DNA of 64,000 nt, from assembly GCA_961205875.1 (NCBI GenBank), contig OY540813.1, positions 29,979,001 through 30,043,000 of the forward strand, in the 5' to 3' direction. Both the position numbers and the translations under genes were made by a program. Shown here in pieces: positions 48,501 to 55,754 of this stretch. Numbering within the stretch: position 1 is the first letter of the stretch; every line of letters starts with the position of its first letter. The stretch is from Sialis fuliginosa (lineage: Eukaryota > Arthropoda > Insecta > Megaloptera > Sialidae). Below the pieces are notes generated by a model. That model was not told the DNA's origin. It saw only the letters and a program-made list of their open reading frames with translations, and did no database searches.

Positions 48501-48902
48501 TACAGACTTCGACCTGGCGTAGTTAAAACAATATTTCTTGTTTCTTCTTCTTCATAAGTATTAGAAAGTCCCGTGAAATCCATAACAGATATTTTTTAAT
48601 TAATAGTCAGTACCAATTCTTATTTATTTAAATATGCACATTAAAAATATTGTTCAGGGTTTCATTTTTAAATTACACCTATTCTATTTTAGTTTGCTAC
48701 AGAATCTATAGATTATGCCGAAGAAGTGCTGAATCCCGAAAAGTTAAAAATACGAAAAGAAAAAGGCTTTAAAATGGTGGCAAACTTCTATAAATTAATG
48801 AAGGTTACATCCGTTACAATGTTAAAAATATTACGAAAAAATGGTATATCCGAGAAAGAAGCAAAAAGAATAGTTTCAAATATTTTATACACTGATTTGT
48901 AA
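27494..48902 (+). CDS. Secreted helical protein, paralogue B (four exons)
   Basis: Exons 27494-27544, 27633-27839, 28580-28792 and 48693-48902 have the same lengths, phases and splice-site contexts as gene A and join into an intact 226-residue frame, about 84 percent identical to A. Intron 3 is 19.9 kb. That exon 4 belongs to this gene is supported by collinear intron blocks: 28793-29095, 35985-36053 with 37119-37385, 40979-41040 and 48590-48692 follow the intron of A in order. Substitutions: 1, 7, 10 and 19 amino-acid changes in exons 1 to 4, against 0, 1, 4 and 6 silent codon changes. B gains a second cysteine in exon 2 (ECDLEKPYY). Whether splicing across the long, hairpin-rich intron is efficient is unknown; B could be poorly expressed. 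Function unrecognised. Confidence 0.65.
27633..27839 (+). CDS. Gene B exon 2
   Basis: Sixty-nine codons. Seven replacements and one silent change from A, five of the replacements within eight residues (KFAIECDLE in B, KYAMGRELE in A). The donor is GTAAGT. Confidence 0.72.
27863..28526. mobile_element. Tc1/pogo-type MITE in intron 2 of gene B
   Basis: Ends CAGTCGGGACTCGTTTATTC and the complement of CAGTCGAGTCTCGTTTATTC, TA on each side (27861-27862, 28527-28528). Gene A lacks it at the matching place. An inner inverted pair (ATTCGACATTGCAAAATCAT, about 28131 and 28243) gives a smaller hairpin. CAGTCG ends with a TA duplication fit pogo/Tc1-like elements. Confidence 0.8.
28580..28792 (+). CDS. 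Gene B exon 3
   Basis: Seventy-one codons, ten replacements and four silent changes from A. It begins ARQTGKVHNIPVDSVYF. The acceptor TTACAG and donor GTAATT are conserved. Confidence 0.72.
28793..29609. other. Start of intron 3 of gene B
   Basis: 28793-29095 aligns with 8992-9240 of gene A (GTTGCCTATTGC, GTGAAGGAT landmarks). 29100-29600 is AT-rich with a small imperfect hairpin near 29150-29230 (TTTTTCGCA and TGCGAAAAA). No gene seen. Confidence 0.6.
29610..30805. mobile_element. Foldback family 2, TAGTAGCGTCGA ends, copy 1
   Basis: Ends TAGTAGCGTCGA face each other with TTA on each side (29607-29609, 30806-30808). The arms, about 450 bases, share GTGAAATCTCTTAGTAGTGA and CCTGTTCCGGAGCACTGAG. 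The other copy is 37386-40978. A 3-base duplication would fit PIF/Harbinger-type insertion, but I see no transposase. Confidence 0.75.
30834..33928. mobile_element. Foldback family 1, interrupted copy
   Basis: CACTCACGG ends are flanked by TA (30832-30833, 33929-33930). Left arm 30834-~31920 and right arm ~32040-33928 match 1750-4057 throughout. The right arm is broken between about 32427 and 33267 by dispersed repeat G in inverted orientation; about 45 bases of the arm are lost at the junction. Confidence 0.82.
32427..33267 (-). repeat. Dispersed repeat G inserted in family 1 arm
   Basis: In reverse orientation it carries ATACGTAATAC..., the GGGACTTTCTTATA end motif three times (about 32450, 32805, 32860), and the (CTGT)n block complement at 33100-33140. 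It combines parts found separately at 22190-22621 and 26103-26402. Confidence 0.6.
34319..34712 (+). repeat. GATC minisatellite, left array
   Basis: About twenty degenerate copies of a 20-base dimer, consensus near GATCTTTGCAGATCGTTGTA, with half-unit slippage. The VDLYRSL-like repeated peptide in the frame at 34563-34868 is a product of the array. Confidence 0.85.
34905..35055 (-). repeat. Helitron-like fragment
   Basis: Read on the minus strand it gives GAAGGGTTGTAATTGGTCTC, GGGAAAAATACTTC and GAGATATTTACGATTTTCTA, matching the repeated inner block of 19637-20632. Confidence 0.65.
35431..35631 (-). repeat. GATC minisatellite, right array
   Basis: Alternating GATCTACGCAGATC, GATCAACACAGATC and GATCTGTTTTGATC blocks. 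Many units are themselves dyads centred on AGATCT. The array is a more ordered variant of the left array in inverted orientation and gives the QHRSKQI-type repeats in the minus frame at 35310-35885. Confidence 0.85.
36056..37116. mobile_element. CAGGGTG-family foldback with empty site in gene A
   Basis: CAGGGTGTCTAAATACCAGT and the inverse CAGCCTG end are flanked by TA (36054-36055, 37117-37118). Gene A at about 9370 reads GCAAATTATATAGATTAATT, the uninserted state, so the insertion followed the gene duplication (or was lost in A). Arms are about 400 bases (GGAGATCTCGGAAACT). Confidence 0.85.
37773..39480. mobile_element. 1.7 kb near-perfect hairpin nested in family 2
   Basis: GGGTCAATCCATATGAACTG ends, flanked by CACA on both sides (37769-37772 and 39481-39484). 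The sister element at about 30044 reads GGCCACAATAAA, the empty site. Inner arms (about 37790-38440 and 38815-39460) look almost identical. The loop contains the dyad CTTCCGGTTGAACCGGAA near 38588. The superfamily is not evident from a 4-base duplication. Confidence 0.85.
40134..40630 (+). repeat. Dispersed repeat R, copy 2
   Basis: Direct copy of parts of 24000-24860 with internal deletions; the frame at 40454-40657 duplicates part of that at 24503-24724. Confidence 0.75.
41041..41371. other. GC-richer unassigned stretch
   Basis: About 41090-41310 is clearly richer in G and C than its surroundings (GAGCCCCACCCCGCCCTGTA). No long frame or known motif is visible; it may be a retroelement fragment. 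Confidence 0.35.
41372..41960. mobile_element. TTA-flanked MITE (PIF/Harbinger-type site)
   Basis: TGGAGGCCACACACGCTACG at the left is inverted at the right end (41941-41960), and TTA flanks both (41369-41371, 41961-41963). A 589-base element without coding sequence; the minus frame at 41332-41514 is inside it. Confidence 0.78.
42835..43883. mobile_element. Foldback family 1, single truncated arm
   Basis: Begins CACTCACGG after TA and matches the left arm of 1750-4057 to CTTGTGAAACTTCC, then stops where a TA-flanked foldback (43890) begins. The second arm is missing. Confidence 0.75.
43890..44707. mobile_element. Mariner-type foldback, CAGTGCGTTCACG ends
   Basis: CAGTGCGTTCACGATGAAAG and its inverse are flanked by TA (43888-43889, 44708-44709). 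Arms of about 390 bases meet at an A-rich centre near 44290. The frames at 44103-44396 and 44477-44725 fall within the hairpin. Confidence 0.82.
45658..46289. repeat. Repeat-flanked unassigned DNA
   Basis: A reverse-oriented copy of the GGATAAG / GCAGACG block with GGTCATCTATAGATCAAAAA lies at 46145-46235, facing the forward copies at 45476 and 45590. No gene is seen between. Confidence 0.5.
46290..47782. mobile_element. 1.5 kb near-perfect hairpin
   Basis: Ends TAGTCCAGGAACATTAG / TAGTCCAGTACATTTAG in inverse. The arms of about 650 bases (46312 to ~46965 and ~47100 to 47757) show only scattered differences, with landmarks GAATAGCCAGCTAT and CTTCAGTACAGATGTTATTA. The loop is about 130 bases. 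No coding frame. Confidence 0.8.
47783..48589. other. Unassigned, with a hAT-like end
   Basis: Around 48330-48380 the sequence AGGCGGCAAAATTATAAATTC is followed by CGCCTGACAACCCTTG, which resembles a hAT terminus (complement CAAGGGTTGTCAGGCGG). The other end was not found. GGGGGAGGGGGAAG at 47870 is a purine run. A repeat G end motif lies near 48560. Confidence 0.35.
48693..48902 (+). CDS. Gene B exon 4 (C-terminal)
   Basis: Sixty-nine codons and TAA after TTCTATTTTAG. Nineteen replacements and six silent changes from A, several reversing charge (Glu to Lys three times), yet the last part (EAKRIVSNIL.TDL) and the frame are kept. AATAAA overlaps the stop at 48901-48906. The 90 bases upstream match the intron of A (TTATTCAGGGTTTCATTT-type landmark). 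Confidence 0.68.
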   Translation, partial: FATESIDYAEEVLNPEKLKIRKEKGFKMVANFYKLMKVTSVTMLKILRKNGISEKEAKRIVSNILYTDL

Positions 48903-48921
48903 TAAATTTTACTGAATATTA

Positions 48922-49319
48922 TAGTCTTTTTCATTTAAGATTGCAGTGGTGGGTGGGTATTAGACGGTACGATTCACACAGGCACTATTCTCGCAATAGG
49001 CTAGCACACAGAATAAAGATAGTATAAAGCGATACTTCACATTATAAAACTGACAATCGTTTTTACATACACTCTAGAAATTGTAAGAAATAAAATTCAC
49101 CTTTGTATTATGAATAATAGTTTTCTAATATCCTAATGTCGATAATATAATACACATTTTAAGAATAACTAATCTAGCAATTTGAATTTAATTGTATTTC
49201 TTTCCAAAGGCAACATGAATTAGTGAATGTTTTGCGTCAGTGAAAATTGGCGTTTTGCCCAATCGGGAGCGCGCATTATGCTTCCTATATTAGCTACCGC
49301 TGCAATCTTAAATGACTTA
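48922..49319. mobile_element. TA-flanked MITE in 3' flank of gene B
   Basis: TTTCATTTAAGATTGCAGTG near the left end is inverted at the right end; TA flanks (48920-48921, 49320-49321). Gene A reads GAATATTAGTGAAATATA at 12043, the empty site. Same family as 9830-9939. Confidence 0.82.
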
Positions 49320-49320
49320 T

Positions 49321-49568
49321 AGTGAAATATATTTTGATATATTAAATATCTAAACGTAGGTGTGTAGATTGAAAATATACGTAGGTACCGTGTTATCAAA
49401 AGTGTTTAAATAATGATTTTTACTGTTTTATACTCACGATTGGATAGTGAAATATATTTTGATATATTAAATATCTAAACGTAGTTGTGTAGATTGAAAA
49501 TATACGTAGGTACCGTGTTTTCAAAAGTGTTTAAATAATAATTTTTACTGTTTTATACTCACGATTGG
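49321..49568 (+). repeat. 125-base tandem duplication downstream of gene B
   Basis: 49321-49445 and 49446-49568 are almost identical (AGTGAAATATATTTTGATAT start, ACTCACGATTGG end). Gene A has one diverged copy at 12048-12175. Confidence 0.85.
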
Positions 49569-50189
49569 GTAGGTGTAAAAGATAAAAATAATTCGAGTAG
49601 AATTTTGTTCTTTGCTGCTTGGCCAATAAGACATTTTCGAAATAATTTAAAAAAAAAAACAAAACAAAGTACTCCTTAATGATTATACAAAACCTATATT
49701 TCTTTAGGTTGGGTTTTTTTCTGGCCATTATAACATTATTGTATTTAGTAGTATTTACCGAAAAGTTATATTAAATATTAATTAATTTAATGAATTGTTT
49801 TTTTGAACAAATAAAGTTTTATGAAACTAAAATAAATACAGAAATATATCTTCACTAAAATACACTATTAGTCAAAATTAGCCGGACACTTTTTTGTGAT
49901 ATAATTTATATAATTATATCACAAAAAGACTATATCCAGGTAAGCATGCAAAACATTCCTTTGCATAGATTTATCTGATTTTTTTTCGAAGTCACATTCT
50001 ATATAACTTTCAACCTGACCAAATATTAGCTTCCAAAAATTAATAGTTTTCGAAATTTTTTTTTTTTAATTTAAATTACAGAGGTACATAATATGACTCA
50101 ACAGAGCTTATGTTTTTATGATCCTCTGTACATAACACAGGTTTACAAAAAAAAAAAGTTTATGAATATTTGACGAGACCATTGTATCC
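49569..50189. other. Unassigned, with one Tc1-like end and a dyad
   Basis: CACTATTAGTCAAAATTAGC near 49863 looks like a Tc1-type terminal repeat without a partner. TTGTGATATAATT and AATTATATCACAA form a hairpin at 49894-49925. ACCAAATATTAGCTT near 50017 is inverted at about 54222. Confidence 0.4.
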
Positions 50190-51000
50190 TTATGTATTTT
50201 GACGTCCTGAATCCGAGTCTGAGGTCCGTTGACCTTGGTTAGCTCAGTTTCAAGATCATTTTAAGGTCAAATTTTTTAAAATCGCTAAATGATTCTGGTG
50301 AAAGGTGATATATAGGTTTTTCTGGTCGCTGATTCTAAATTTGTCATCCATTGACCTCTACGAGGTCAGGTTCAAGGTCATTTCAGGGTCAAAGAAGGAA
50401 AAAACCGCTCGAAAATTCTGACAAAACAGTACATATAGATTTTTGGGGTTGCTGAATTAAAATTTAAGGTCCGTAGACTCCTACAATCTCAGTTTCAAGG
50501 TTATTTCAAGGTCAAATTTTTATTTTTACAAATCGCTAAAAGATTCTGGTAAAAGGTGATATATAGGTTTTTCTAGTCGCTGATTCTGAATTTGACGTCC
50601 ATTGACCTCTATAAGGTCAGGTTCAAACCTATATGTACTGTTTCGAGCGAGTTTTCCCACTTTTTCTTGAAATAACCTTGAACCTGACCTCGTAGAGGTC
50701 AACAGACAACAAATTCAGAATCAGCGACCAGAGAAACCTATATATCACCTTTTACCAGATTCATTTAGCGATTTTTAAAAATAAAATTTTGATCTTAAAA
50801 TGACCTTGAAAATGACATTGTAGGGGTCTACGGACCTCAAATTTTAATTAAGCGACCCCAAAAACCTATATGTACTGCTTTGTCAGAATTTTCGAGCGGA
50901 ATTTTCCCACTTTGACCTTGAAATGAACTTGAACCTGACCTCATAGAGGTCAATGGATGTCAAATTCAGAATCAGCGACCAGAAAAACCTATATGGGTCA
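50190..51000. repeat. Cluster of GGTCA/TGACC-rich inverted and direct repeats
   Basis: A module of about 170-180 bases with AGGTGATATATAGGTTTTTC, GTCGCTGATTCT and GACCTCTA.GAGGTCAGGTTC occurs twice forward (about 50300, 50540) and twice inverted (about 50650-50760, 50870-50995). Confidence 0.75.
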
Positions 51001-51320
51001 TTCTTAGTCAACTCTATCAGAGAAAAACACTACTTTTACGGATTTTCATAATATTCACATATGTTGTTAAACTAGCTCAAATAATATAAGTTTCATTCAT
51101 CATTACGTAACATTTTGCGTTTTTTGAAAACTAGACGTATTTTAATTTTTGAAGAGATGACGCATATGCATTTAAATAATAATTTTTATCTCCGGATGTA
51201 CTTATCGTAGCGAAATGAATTTTTTTTAGTTTTGTTAACAAAAAAACGGTCTTTTTGGACATTTTGTCCGTTTTTAAGAAAATAAAAAATTTAAATTATT
51301 TTTTGTAAATTTTTTTTTTT
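51001..51320. other. Unassigned AT-rich stretch
   Basis: Nothing recognised; long T and A runs at both ends. Confidence 0.4.
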
Positions 51321-52710
51321 TTTTTTAAATTTGAAGATGTGGTCGGGTGTTTAAAAATCTGAAAAAAATCACAAATATTGCTTATAGTATTCTCTATCAT
51401 CCCTGCAATTTTTAAGGTGGACATATTTATAATGGCTTCAAAAATTTTTTTTGAAGATTGCTATATAGAGGTCACGCGCACTATACATTGATATGCCGTG
51501 ATGAATTCGGATGTAAATGTTAAAATTATTGTTGTTTGTGTGTAATCTATGAAATAAGTAAATAGATTTAGAAATAAATTCATCATACAGTGGATTTCAA
51601 AGTGTTTGTTTCACATATCTGATAAGGTATTTAAATTCTCAAAAATTCTTAAAATTAGGAATGTTATCGTGTTAAAAAAACCTTTAAAATTAATTATATC
51701 GTCTATAATGTTGGTTATTATCTCTGAAAATTACATGTGGTCACTTTAAAAGCTGTTTCAATTATTGTTAGCCAAAAAATACGCATAGAACCCTTCATTT
51801 CAATTAAAACTAATTTGAACTATTTAATATTCAGGGACAAAACTAAGAGCAATATTATAGAATTATCCACCAACATCCACTTTTTATATTAATGATTCGT
51901 GTATTCTAATTGTTTGAAAAAAAAAACATTTTTTATAACTGATTTTAACGTGATCAATATGTTATGTTGAGGGTTAATAGAAAAACTTTTAAGTAAATTA
52001 TATTTTCTTAAAATTTTTAAAAATCCATCCAAACTCCCAAATTTAATTTGATTTTTTTGGTTTATTCTTATTTTTTAATTAAAATTAATTATATGAGTCG
52101 TTTTTAAAGTGACAATATTGTGATATGTACATATATGATAGACAACTTTTTAGATTTTATTTTTGAGAAATTACACCAGAATTATGATATTCTGAAAAGA
52201 AACAGAAATAAAAATCAGTAGAAATGTATGTATATATGTATACATGCAGGGGCGCCGACTTCATGAAAATATTCGGGGGGCCCAATTTTTTTGGACTCCC
52301 TCCTCCATTATATAAGATAAAATAATATCATGTACCTCCCCCCCCATAAAGTTTACGTTAGATGCTTTATCAATAAATAGCCATTTTTTAAATTTTTTTA
52401 ATCTTCTATTTTGATCGGAAATTTAATTTTCTTTAAAAAATTATTCTTGCAAAATTGTAAATTTTTGCTTAGATTTTGAGTTATACTTAAAACATTGAAA
52501 AGTGACTTGTTTACCCCCCCCCCCCCCCCTCAAAAACGCAAGGGTGAATTTAGTTGCACTTTGTGACTTTATCATCTGTAGATGTCAAACAAACATATAA
52601 AACAATACAAACCCTTTACCGCAATTGTTCCTTTCTACCTCTAATTTTCCGGTATAATCAATAGCCTATTAATGACCGTCGAGACCCCCTTTTTTTATTA
52701 TTAACAAATA

Positions 52711-53101
52711 AGCTTGGCGCGATCCTACAGACTCAATTTTTTTTTAAATGTAGCTTACACTATTATCTTTAAGAGTATCACGCACTTAAAGATCCTCGCG
52801 ACCTCCTTCCCTTTTTAAAAACAAATTTAAACTCATACGCTAACAAAGAAGTAAATTGAATAGTTAATATCTCAGCTTGGCGCGATCCTCTACAGACACA
52901 ATTTTTTTTTAAAATGTAGCTTACACTATTATCTTTAAGAGTATCACGCACTTAAAGACCCTCGCGACCTCCTTCCCTTTTTAAAAACAAATTAAAACTC
53001 ATAAACTAACAAAGAAGTAAATTGAATAGTTAATATCTCAGCTTGGCGCGATCCTACAGACTCAATTTTTTTTAAATGTAGCTTACACTATTATCTTTAA
53101 T
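52711..53101 (+). repeat. Tandem repeat of about 165 bases
   Basis: AGCTTGGCGCGATCC starts units at 52711, 52874 and 53040 (spacings 163 and 166); the third is cut after TTATCTTTAA. Confidence 0.88.
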
Positions 53102-53135
53102 GCCGGCTCTACACGTTGGCCAACATTCTGGCGAA

Positions 53136-53287
53136 TGTTGTGGCCAATACCTATGGCCATCATGTAGAGCGGGTGTTGTGGCCAATACCTATGGCCATCA
53201 TGTAGAGCGGGTGTTGTGGCCAATACCTATGGCCATCATGTAGAGCGGGTGTTGTGGCCAATACCTATGGCCATCATGTAGAGCGGG
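53136..53287 (+). repeat. 38-base tandem array
   Basis: Four exact units beginning TGTTGTGGCCAATACC at 53136, 53174, 53212 and 53250. Each contains the dyad TGGCCAATACCTATGGCCA. GCCGGCTCTACACG precedes the array. Confidence 0.92.
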
Positions 53288-54480
53288 TGTTTGTGCTTAC
53301 CTTGGTTTGTATTGGAATGATGGCCCAAAAAAAATTTCGGACACATGTTAATATAAAGTTTTTTGTTCAAAATATTTTTTTCAATAGTTTGGCACGCAAT
53401 ACTGAATCAACTGTATTGTAGGTTCTGGTTGACGGTGACGTATGCTTTTCATATACTGTTATTATAGTCAACTACACAGGCAGTAGGCGTACATTTATTG
53501 GGGGGGCTCAGCCCCCCCGACGGTTATATTGGGGGGGATTGAGCCCCTTAAGCCCCATGTAGTCGGCGCCCCTGTATACCTTTGTGGATATGTGAAACAA
53601 ACAGTTTGAAACCCACTGTATGATGAATTTATGTCTAAATCTATTTACTCATTCCATAGATTACACACAAACAACAATAATTTTAACATTTACATCCGAA
53701 TTCATTACGGCATATCAATGTATAGTGCGCGTGACCTCTATATAGCAATCTTAAAAAAAAAAATTGAAGTCGTTATAAATATGTCCACCTTAAAAATTGC
53801 AGGGATGATAGAGAATACTATAAGCAATATTTGTGATTTTTTTCAGATTTTTAAACACCCGACCACATCTTCAAATTTCAAAAAGAAAAATAATTTAAAT
53901 TTACCCAAACAACATATTAAAATCCCAAAATTGATTAAAAGGGTATAACATACTCGTATTAATTCGCATTCAGTCATATCGGCGCAGCGCGGGCGGACTC
54001 TAAGGAGTGCAAGTGTCTTAATACTTTTAAAAACATTTCTAATTTGTTGCTAAACAGGGTTGGAATAGCCCAGAAGGATACCGGAAATTTGACGGGGCCC
54101 ATGGCCTGACAAAGATATAATAGAGGCCGTAGCCGGGAAAGTATGGAAACTGTGCCATTGAATCAATTTAGCTTTTTGTTATCATAGGTTAATAACTTTT
54201 ATTTGAAAATTAAAAAAAACTAAAGCTAATATTTGGTCAGATTGAAAGTTATGATTTATAAAAACACACATATCATTAGCACACTGGTATTTCCTTTTCA
54301 GGACTATAAGATGTACAAAATCTGATCAGGCAATCTTCACGTGGTATACATTGGGTAGCGCTAATGCCAACGGTACGGCAAAAGTAAAGTCACAAAATCA
54401 CCGAAATAACCAAAAAGCCCGATTTTGAACTTTTCTTGAATCCAAAGACCAAAGACAATAAAATTATAAGTCTAACTTAC

Positions 54481-54612
54481 AGAATAAGTTGGCGTTGGAT
54501 CTCCATTGTAGCTTAGACTGTACGTAGGTTCGATCACATTTTTTTCGATAGATAAATCTTCGCTACCGTCATGACAAATACTAACTGGACGTTGTTCAAC
54601 CCGGCATGGCGA
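54481..54612 (-). CDS. Candidate internal exon, minus strand
   Basis: Between acceptor TTCTACTTTCTTAG and donor GTAAGT lie 132 bases with 44 open codons in phase 0, reading SPCRVEQRPVSICHDG at the start and YNGDPTPTYS at the end. Base composition is less AT-biased than the flanks and the sequence recurs nowhere else in the window. No family recognised. It could pair in phase with 55647-55754. A further minus-strand open stretch at 54276-54389 (ATQCIPREDCLIRFC) lies downstream but does not join in phase through any obvious acceptor. All could be chance or part of an old mobile element. Confidence 0.3.
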
Positions 54613-54639
54613 CTAAGAAAGTAGAATTAAGAAAGGAAT

Positions 54640-54910
54640 GAACACGTATAATGTCGTGTTTAGACCAAAAAGACAAAACAGCAACGCGGTGTTTTTAAAA
54701 CTCATCGTATTTAAAAAATGTATTGGGATTGTTGCTGTTTTGTCTTTTTGGTCCAAACATGGTATAATAAGAAAAAATATACATATACAAAATAAAAACA
54801 AACTTGTTTCTTTAAACGTCAAAATTTAATTAAAAAGAGGTAAACGCAAGCTTTCGATTCACAGAATTTAATTAAATTTTGACGTTTAAACAAACAAGTT
54901 TGTTTTTATT
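54640..54910. repeat. Two adjacent small hairpins
   Basis: AGACCAAAAAGACAAAACAG (54661) against its inverse near 54735, and CAAACTTGTTT..TTAAACGTCAAAATTT near 54800 against the inverse near 54870. The overlapping frames on both strands at 54613-54829 come from the first hairpin. Confidence 0.7.
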
Positions 54911-54975
54911 TATATTTAACGTCACTACTATTATATTATCATATACAAAATATATACAAATGTATACCTAATATA

Positions 54976-55485
54976 CAGGCTGTCCCAAAAATAAACCAAC
55001 AAACTTTCAGAAGTTCTCAATGACATTAAAACAATAGCTTTTTGTCAGTAAACCCATCTCCACAAACGATCCGTTTTAGCAGTAGAACAGAAGATAGGAC
55101 AATTCGCACAAAAGCAATGAATTTTGCCTTTTGGTTGAAATTTTTTGTAACTTAGAGAAATGATAGTTCAAAGTATACTTATCAAAAGTTATCTCCCAAA
55201 AGGCTAAAAAGTTCTTAAAACTAGCCAAATTATACAAATAAATTATTTATAAAATTTTTCATAACATTCATTAGTTTTATAACAAATATCGAACTAAACC
55301 AAAAAACCAAACAAAAATCACCAAAATGTTTTTGCATTATTTGGCTTATTCTAAGCACTTTTTATTCTTTACGAATTTTTTTAATAGTTGATTCTTTAGA
55401 AGTTTAGAAGATAAAAATAATTATAAACATAAAATCATGTACATAAACTCCTGAAAGTTTGTCGATATGTTTTTGGCACAACCTG
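54976..55485. mobile_element. TA-flanked MITE, CAGGCTGTCCC ends
   Basis: CAGGCTGTCCCAAAAATAAA and, inverted, CAGGTTGTGCCAAAAACATA are flanked by TA (54974-54975, 55486-55487), followed by matching ACAAACTTTCAG. The termini are diverged, so this looks older than the other CAGG-type elements. Confidence 0.65.
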
Positions 55486-55646
55486 TATAATATTTCATGA
55501 GTAAAAAATATGCGTAATATTTTTGTTGCAAAAGCATATCGTTTTTAAGATAAGTACATTTTTTATTTAAATTGTTAATGTTTATACGTATGTTATACTT
55601 ATTGTTAGTTATACAATAGTATAATATATAATTATATTATTAGTAC

Positions 55647-55754
55647 CTTTGCTTTATATTTACATGGTCGGATTGATTTGTTACATTTTCGGGTGTTTTC
55701 TACTGAAGTAATGTTCTTTTTCAGAGGTGATAATTTTCGTTCAATATTACTCAT
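55647..55754 (-). CDS. Candidate first exon, minus strand
   Basis: ATG at 55754 opens 36 codons, MSNIERKLSPLKKNITSV and then a basic, cysteine-containing tail (RKCNKSIRPCKYKAK), followed by a good donor (CAAAG|GTACTA) in phase 0. The open frame extends a few codons upstream (TDEL), so the true start could be an acceptor instead. Joined to 54481-54612 across 1034 bases the frame stays open. No similarity recognised; it needs transcript support. Confidence 0.25.

Larger units (their letters stand above)
52247..53574. mobile_element. Non-autonomous hAT, CAGGGGCGCCGACT ends
   Basis: CAGGGGCGCCGACT and AGTCGGCGCCCCTG face each other; flanks TATACATG and TATACCTT agree at six of eight bases, fitting a decayed 8-base duplication. 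G-rich blocks (GGGGGGCCC, GGGGGGGCTCAGCCCCCCC) lie inside the ends. The interior has two tandem arrays and a 16-base C-run at 52514-52529; no transposase. Confidence 0.75.
51321..53880. mobile_element. Foldback interrupted by a hAT element
   Basis: 51321-51619 and 53587-53880 are inverted copies (GATGTGGTCGGGTGTTTAAA, GCCGTGATGAATTCGGATGT landmarks). The loop holds about 620 bases of unassigned sequence and the hAT at 52247-53574. Confidence 0.75.

Noticed and set aside
54613..54829. Overlapping frames with a hydrophobic, signal-like stretch
   Set aside because: They are the two strands of a small hairpin and carry matching inverted sequence.
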